The position numbers and the translations under genes are program-made. A DNA stretch of 10,514 nt. Origin: an uncultured Cellvibrio sp. (GTDB lineage Bacteria > Pseudomonadota > Gammaproteobacteria > Pseudomonadales > Cellvibrionaceae). This document shows, one piece after another, positions 6,223-10,514 of this stretch; within the stretch, counting starts at the first letter, position 1, and every line of letters begins with the position of its first letter. The stretch covers positions 1-10,514 of the forward strand of contig CAMLRJ010000074.1 of the NCBI GenBank assembly GCA_946482345.1, given 5' to 3'. The notes below the pieces were generated by a model. That model worked only from the letters and a program-made list of their open reading frames with translations. It had not been told where the DNA came from and searched no databases.

Positions 6223-8070
6223 ATGGACATACACTCAACGGGTGATAATTTACTCATCACAACACTGCAAAATATGCAGAAGTCACAAAATGAGCAATTA
6301 ATTCAAATTGCCCGTATGGTGGGTTTAACCACCAACAGCAGCAGTAAAGCACAAGTTGTGGAGTTGATGGATCTTTCACCGGAAGATCGTGAGCAACTAT
6401 TAACACAAATTGATAAAACTCTGGCACAGATTAAATCCTCAGCAAACCTGCCTGCTGTGCAACAACAACTGGAAGCTCTCGAACAACAAAAGAATCTATT
6501 ACAACTCAATCTGGTGAAGTTGGCACTGCTGCAGATCAACAATAAAACCTTTCCAGTCTATTCCACTTTTGAATTGCAAAAAGGTCAGGAAATCAGTTTA
6601 AAATTTGTACCTAATATTGGATTGCAATTGTTAGCAATCACCGAAGCCGAAGACAATATTGCCATTCAAACCAAAATTGAACAGATTATCAGCCAAAATT
6701 TGCGACAGCTGTTGCCTTTACAAAAATCAGATCATTTTTTTACAGCACTCAACTCAATCAATCAGTTAATTAAACAAATTCCTTCTCCACAATTAAATCA
6801 GTTGCTGGACAAGTCAATACAGACCACATTGGAAAAAATCAATCAACTGATTCCCAATCTGGATAAAATCATTGATCCACAACTATTAAAAATGATGATC
6901 GAAAAATCCGGCATTCAATTTGAGCGCCAGTTGATTGAATCCATCACACGGGAAAAATCTGTTATTCCTGCAGCCAACACCGGGCCAACAAAAACAGAGG
7001 CTTTAATTAAAAATGAAACTTTGCCCAAACTGGAAACTCCGGCAATCAAGCAAGATTTGTCTTTACAAGGTCAGCGTTTGTCACCACAAAATTTGGCTCC
7101 CTTATTGAGCAATATAAATCGGGTGACGCATACGAACGCCGCTGATAAACCATTTATCAATCAACCAACTCCCCTACCCGTTTCACCTGATAACGCTTCA
7201 TTAATTGATAGAAAGCTATTTCATGCTTTATCAAACAACCTGGCACCGACTTACAATTCGCCTGTGAGCAGCCCGACCATCGCCGGTTCATCCATTAACC
7301 CTGCACAGTCAATAAGTGCAGCCAATTTGCAAACATTGAGTCCGTCGAATACTGCCACCCAATCAAGTCCGCAAAAGCAACAGGATCTGAAAGGTGCATT
7401 GATTGAATTGGTGTCAAAAACACAAGAAAAACTGGCAAATGAAAAACAGGATGCAACCCACTATTCATCCTTGCAAAATACTCATCTGAAGGATTTTATC
7501 GCTCAGATATTACCCATGTTCGCAAACAAATTACCGCCAAAAGATTTATCGATAAAAGTATTGCGCACACAATTAATGGCGCTCATACAACAACAAGCCT
7601 ATCAAGCCGTGTCAAAAATCCAGATTCAGCAATTGCAAAGTCTGCAACCACAAACGACTACACAATCCAGCGATAGCTCACAACAAACATGGCAAATGGA
7701 AATTCCCATCCGCTATCAACAGGATATTCATCCGGTGCAGATTCATATCGAAAAACGCAGTATCGAAGATCAGGAATCTTCACCCGATAAACAGCGGGAG
7801 AAAATCAAACAATGGAAAATTGTGATGAATTTTGATTTGCCAGTAATCGGCCATTTCCATGCACAATTAATCTGGTTAAACCAACAACTCAACGCAACAC
7901 TTTGGGCTGAAAAAGCCGACACCTTGCAAATTGCAAAAGAAAAAATAGAAAATTTGCGTACAAAACTGCAACAAGAAGGCATAATTGTCACCCGTTTGGA
8001 ATGTCTCCCCGGCACTCCCAATCGGCCACAAAACCAGGTCAATTATTCGCTTATCGATATCACAACATGA
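6223..8070 (+). CDS. FliK-like protein (flagellar hook-length control C-terminal domain)
   Basis: A 615-residue soluble protein rich in Gln, Asn, Ser, Thr and Pro, with no signal peptide or membrane helix. Three parts can be seen. Residues 1-110 are helical and coiled-coil-like. A long low-complexity linker spans about 240-390. A compact C-terminal domain (about 530-595) has the amphipathic pattern of the FliK hook-length control C-terminal domain: [21 protein letters not shown], then [16 protein letters not shown], a helix [11 protein letters not shown], and [11 protein letters not shown]. True FliK measures hook length and switches FlhB specificity in the flagellar export apparatus. No other flagellar gene lies here, so a function in hook assembly cannot be assumed. 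A gene of this kind beside ccmA occurs, from memory, in other gammaproteobacteria such as pseudomonads. The ribosome site is weak (GAGAG, 8 bases before ATG). The TGA overlaps the cmoA ATG. Confidence 0.8.
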   Translation: MDIHSTGDNLLITTLQNMQKSQNEQLIQIARMVGLTTNSSSKAQVVELMDLSPEDREQLLTQIDKTLAQIKSSANLPAVQQQLEALEQQKNLLQLNLVKLALLQINNKTFPVYSTFELQKGQEISLKFVPNIGLQLLAITEAEDNIAIQTKIEQIISQNLRQLLPLQKSDHFFTALNSINQLIKQIPSPQLNQLLDKSIQTTLEKINQLIPNLDKIIDPQLLKMMIEKSGIQFERQLIESITREKSVIPAANTGPTKTEALIKNETLPKLETPAIKQDLSLQGQRLSPQNLAPLLSNINRVTHTNAADKPFINQPTPLPVSPDNASLIDRKLFHALSNNLAPTYNSPVSSPTIAGSSINPAQSISAANLQTLSPSNTATQSSPQKQQDLKGALIELVSKTQEKLANEKQDATHYSSLQNTHLKDFIAQILPMFANKLPPKDLSIKVLRTQLMALIQQQAYQAVSKIQIQQLQSLQPQTTTQSSDSSQQTWQMEIPIRYQQDIHPVQIHIEKRSIEDQESSPDKQREKIKQWKIVMNFDLPVIGHFHAQLIWLNQQLNATLWAEKADTLQIAKEKIENLRTKLQQEGIIVTRLECLPGTPNRPQNQVNYSLIDITT

Positions 8071-8792
8071 ACCGCGACAATCTTTACGCTAATCCCCTCG
8101 GGGAAGTTTCCCGTTTTAGTTTTGATCAACAAGTGGTTGATGTATTTCCGGATATGATCAAACGTTCGGTTCCGGGTTATGCCACCATTATTAATATGAT
8201 TGGTAATCTCGCGGGCATTTATGCCAAATCCAATAGCAATTGTTATGATCTGGGTTGCTCTTTGGGTGCAGCAACCTTGGCCATGCGTCATGGTATTCGC
8301 AGCAGTAATTGCAAAATTATTGGTGTCGATAATTCGCAAGCCATGATTGATCGTTGTCAACAAGTCATCATCACTGACACAACGGATGTGAATGTTGAAT
8401 TGATCAATACCAATATTCAGGATGTTGAGATTAAAAACGCATCCATGGTGGTTTTAAATTTCACTTTGCAATTTATTTCCATCGAACAGCGTTTTTCCTT
8501 ACTCACCAAAATTGCTGAAGGTTTGAATCCCGGTGGCGTGCTGATTCTTTCCGAAAAAGTAATTTTTGAAGATCAACCACATCAGGAACTCATGACAGAA
8601 TTGCATCATAATTTTAAACGCGCCAATGGTTATAGTGATTTGGAGATTGCACAAAAACGCAGTGCGATTGAAAATTATTTGATTCCTGAAACCCTGACAA
8701 CACATAGGCAACGCTTGAAACAGGCTGGATTTTCCAGTGTCGATGTTTGGTTTCAGTGTTTTAATTTTGCTTCGATTATTGCGATTAAATAA
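8067..8792 (+). CDS. cmoA: CmoA, carboxy-S-adenosyl-L-methionine synthase
   Basis: CmoA converts SAM and prephenate to carboxy-SAM, releasing phenylpyruvate; CmoB then uses carboxy-SAM for tRNA wobble modification. The 241-residue protein follows E. coli CmoA closely: [20 protein letters not shown] (19-38), SAM-binding [10 protein letters not shown] (61-70), [11 protein letters not shown] (88-98), [13 protein letters not shown] (124-136), [12 protein letters not shown] (153-164) and [16 protein letters not shown] (183-198), with Arg198 at the place of the E. coli Arg199 that contacts the carboxyl group. The start at 8067 (MNRDNLY) is chosen because it fits the family N-terminus and forms an ATGA overlap with the upstream stop. 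The longer in-frame start at 8001 would add 22 residues lying inside the upstream gene. No Shine-Dalgarno is seen, consistent with coupling to the FliK-like gene. Confidence 0.97.
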   Translation: MNRDNLYANPLGEVSRFSFDQQVVDVFPDMIKRSVPGYATIINMIGNLAGIYAKSNSNCYDLGCSLGAATLAMRHGIRSSNCKIIGVDNSQAMIDRCQQVIITDTTDVNVELINTNIQDVEIKNASMVVLNFTLQFISIEQRFSLLTKIAEGLNPGGVLILSEKVIFEDQPHQELMTELHHNFKRANGYSDLEIAQKRSAIENYLIPETLTTHRQRLKQAGFSSVDVWFQCFNFASIIAIK

Positions 8793-8798
8793 AACAAA

Positions 8799-8875
8799 CC
8801 CCACCCTAACCCTCCCCTTCGAAAGAGGAGGGGACAGTTCCTCCCCCTTGCCAAGGGGGAGGCTAGGAGGGGGTG
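8799..8875. repeat. GC-rich palindromic intergenic repeat with two hairpins, between cmoA and cmoB
   Basis: The 122-base gap between cmoA and cmoB is filled mainly by this element, far more GC-rich than the genes around it. Hairpin 1 pairs CCCTCC (8810-8815) with GGAGGG (8827-8832), with three further inner pairs around a CGA loop. Hairpin 2 is a perfect ten-pair stem, CCTCCCCCTT (8840-8849) with AAGGGGGAGG (8853-8862), loop GCC. CACCC (8802-8806) can pair with GGGTG (8871-8875) to close both into a three-way junction. The sequence resembles dispersed CCTCCCC/GGGGAGG repeats found between genes in many proteobacteria. No T run follows either hairpin, so it is not a standard terminator, but it could attenuate transcription or stabilise RNA ends. 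Confidence 0.85.
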
Positions 8876-8914
8876 AAAGACTTCACTACATAAACTGTAA
8901 AAAACACAAGCCCC

Positions 8915-9892
8915 ATGACCCAAATCAATTACGACAATCTATTAAACTTCCTTAAAAATTCGCCACTCTCTTATTGGGCAGAAATTTTACCCGAACAAAT
9001 CGAAAAAGGTTTGTGCGAACAGCGCTATGGTGATTTGGCAGGATGGAAGCAATCACTCGCAAAATTGCCAGTGGTTAAAACAAATCATGTCACTCTCGAC
9101 ACACGGGTCAGCATTGGCCACTTCAATGATTGCGATGAAAATACGCGTGAACAAATCAAAACTGCGCTGCAGGAATTAATTCCCTGGCGTAAAGGCCCCT
9201 ACACTATTCACGATATTGTTATCGATACTGAATGGCGTTCCGATTGGAAATGGGATCGTGTATTACCACATCTGGCTCCATTAAAAGATAAATTAATTTT
9301 GGATGTCGGCTGTGGCAATGGTTATCACTGTTGGCGGATGTTGGGTGCCGGTGCCAATCGTGTTATTGGCATTGATCCTTCGCCGCGTTTTATTGTGCAG
9401 TTTCATATGATCAAACATTTTGCGGGCGACCATTTTCCAATTGATGTATTACCTATCGGCATTGAAGATCTGCCTGAAAAAATGCAAGCTTTCGACAGTG
9501 TATTTTCTATGGGTGTTTTTTATCATCGCCGCTCACCTATGGATCATTTGCAGGAATTAAAAAATGCATTGAAACCCGGTGGGCAATTAATTCTGGAAAC
9601 CCTGGTGATTGAAGGAAAATTGGGTGATGTTTTGGTTCCGGAAGACCGTTACGCCAAAATGAATAACGTTTGGTTTCTTCCCAGCTGCGATACTTTATTA
9701 AGCTGGATGAAAAAGATTGGCTTTAAAAATTCACGCTTGGTGGACATTTGCCCTACAACGACCCAGGAACAGCGCATGACCGAATGGATGAAATTCCATT
9801 CACTTGCAGAATTTCTTGACCCGCAAAACGCTAACCTGACCGCAGAAGGTCACCCTGCCCCAATCCGTGCTGTATTTATTGCAGAGAATTAA
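8915..9892 (+). CDS. cmoB: CmoB, tRNA U34 carboxymethyltransferase
   Basis: CmoB transfers the carboxymethyl group of carboxy-SAM to 5-hydroxyuridine at position 34 of several tRNAs, making cmo5U, which widens wobble decoding. The 325-residue length equals the family norm (E. coli 323). The N-terminal part includes DTRVSIG (62-68) and WRKGPY (91-96). The Rossmann methyltransferase core has LDVGCGNGYH (129-138), IGIDPSPRF (151-159), FSMGVFYHRRSP (197-208) and LKPGGQLILETL (219-230). Residues expected to hold the carboxylate are present: Lys93, Tyr203 and Arg318, equal to E. coli Lys91, Tyr200 and Arg315. The ATG at 8915 is the only start in frame after the TAA at 8891-8893. No Shine-Dalgarno is visible; the sequence just upstream is A-rich. 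It probably shares a transcript with cmoA unless the repeat between them stops it. Confidence 0.97.
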   Translation: MTQINYDNLLNFLKNSPLSYWAEILPEQIEKGLCEQRYGDLAGWKQSLAKLPVVKTNHVTLDTRVSIGHFNDCDENTREQIKTALQELIPWRKGPYTIHDIVIDTEWRSDWKWDRVLPHLAPLKDKLILDVGCGNGYHCWRMLGAGANRVIGIDPSPRFIVQFHMIKHFAGDHFPIDVLPIGIEDLPEKMQAFDSVFSMGVFYHRRSPMDHLQELKNALKPGGQLILETLVIEGKLGDVLVPEDRYAKMNNVWFLPSCDTLLSWMKKIGFKNSRLVDICPTTTQEQRMTEWMKFHSLAEFLDPQNANLTAEGHPAPIRAVFIAEN

Positions 9893-9907
9893 TTTATTAC
9901 CTCATGT

Positions 9908-9976
9908 AGGGCGGGTCGCGACCCGCGTTTGAGATATTCGCAAGAACACGCGAGTATCGCCCCGAATATTTTTTTT
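9908..9976 (+). terminator. Palindromic repeat with T run, probable terminator after cmoB
   Basis: GCGGGTCGCGACCCGC (9911-9926) is a perfect 16-base palindrome. A second hairpin pairs ATATTCGC (9934-9941) with GCGAGTAT (9950-9957), eight pairs with one G-T wobble. GGGCG (9909-9913) can pair with CGCCC (9958-9962), enclosing both, and eight T follow at 9969-9976. The T run on the plus strand suits termination after cmoB; there is no matching T run for the convergent gene. The spacing between the stem and T run (six bases) is not ideal. It may also be a member of a dispersed repeat family. Confidence 0.55.
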
Positions 9977-9981
9977 GCCCA

Positions 9982-10514
9982 TTATATCTTGGTGATAAAA
10001 ATCAACACTTCATTCATTAATCGATTAATTTTTTCAAAATGATGCTTTCCTTCCTGCAACATTTTATCAACAGATTGAACAAATTCACCTTCAACAATTT
10101 CATTAGCGCAATTAATCGAGATCTCCTTCAGAGAATCCAGCGTAGTTTCCAGATGAAATTGCAAACCTATAACATTGTGACCGACTTGAAATGCCTGATT
10201 TATACAAGCCTGGCTTGATGCCAATAGAGTTGCCTGTTTCGGCAAATCAAAGGTTTCTCCATGCCAGTGGAAAACAGTAACAGATGGTGGAAACTGAAAG
10301 CGTGTTGGATCGGTTGATCTTGCCGTTATCGGAAACCAGCCAATTTCTTTTTGGGTATTGGGAAAAATATTTGAGCCCATCACATCAGCAATCATTTGTG
10401 CACCCAGGCAAATCCCCAAAACTGGTTTACCTGCATCAATCACTGCCTTTACGAATTGTTTTTCTGCAATCAACCAAGGCAATTCTTTTTCATCATTCAC
10501 ACTCATGGGGCCGC
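9982..10514 (-). CDS. Class I glutamine amidotransferase family protein, partial at the right edge
   Basis: The frame is open to the window edge: before the ATG at 10506 it reads Gly-Pro, which with the following MSVNDE gives the GGPMSVND loop found inside this family, so that ATG is internal and about 50-60 N-terminal residues are missing. Counting from that Met, the catalytic Cys33 lies in the nucleophile elbow GICLGAQ, and the His118/Glu120 pair is in GLQFHLE; FHWHGETFDLP (79-89) is another family hallmark. Such stand-alone proteins resemble the GMP synthase glutaminase domain. They hydrolyse glutamine or act on gamma-glutamyl compounds, but the substrate here cannot be read from sequence. 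The gene is convergent with cmoB, 89 bases apart, and is not part of its operon. The C-terminal tail (about 125-174) is helical. Confidence 0.9.
   Translation of the reverse strand, partial: GPMSVNDEKELPWLIAEKQFVKAVIDAGKPVLGICLGAQMIADVMGSNIFPNTQKEIGWFPITARSTDPTRFQFPPSVTVFHWHGETFDLPKQATLLASSQACINQAFQVGHNVIGLQFHLETTLDSLKEISINCANEIVEGEFVQSVDKMLQEGKHHFEKINRLMNEVLIFITKI

Noticed and set aside
8043..8363. A 106-codon minus-strand open frame opposite cmoA
   Set aside because: It lies across a clear, conserved cmoA reading frame. It has no ribosome site and no family resemblance.
8799..8875. The repeat as a CRISPR-like or tandem array
   Set aside because: It has only two unlike hairpins, with no regularly spaced direct repeats or spacers.
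8737..8955. A plus-strand open frame running through the GC-rich repeat into cmoB
   Set aside because: Its Pro/Gly/Arg-rich middle is just the repeat translated. It overlaps the end of cmoA and the start of cmoB out of frame.

Overview
The window looks like chromosomal DNA of a gammaproteobacterium. It carries a System I (Ccm) cytochrome c maturation operon with gammaproteobacterial-type proteins and a cmoA/cmoB pair, and CmoA and CmoB match the Escherichia coli enzymes motif for motif. Moderate GC, long Gln/Asn-rich stretches and a FliK-like gene divergent from ccmA suggest a Cellvibrionaceae-like or neighbouring marine/soil lineage. That placement is an inference, not a proof.

Layout. Positions 6124 down to about 1 are one tightly packed minus-strand run: ccmA, ccmB, ccmC, ccmD, ccmE, ccmF and ccmG, then a small multi-span membrane protein with a metal-hydrolase-like His/Asp pattern, then the start of a secreted protein that runs off the left edge. 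Gaps are at most 18 bases and several neighbours overlap, so co-transcription is likely. CcmAB is the ABC transporter part. CcmC and CcmD load haem onto CcmE. CcmF attaches haem to apocytochrome. CcmG reduces the apocytochrome thiols. The usual ccmH and ccmI genes do not follow ccmG here.

A 98-base divergent control region (6125-6222) separates ccmA from the plus-strand genes, with candidate -10 boxes for the two directions lying on top of each other. On the plus strand, a 615-residue FliK-like protein with no other flagellar gene nearby overlaps cmoA by ATGA. A GC-rich double-hairpin repeat separates cmoA from cmoB. CmoA makes carboxy-S-adenosylmethionine and CmoB uses it to build cmo5U at tRNA position 34.

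Beyond cmoB is a second palindromic repeat followed by a T run (probable terminator). A convergent class I glutamine amidotransferase gene then runs off the right edge. No stretch over 300 bases lacks a gene. I saw no tRNA, rRNA, CRISPR array, insertion sequence or phage gene. I did not find a convincing new multi-gene system; the most unusual points are the altered end of the ccm operon, the FliK-like/cmoA coupling and the two repeats.
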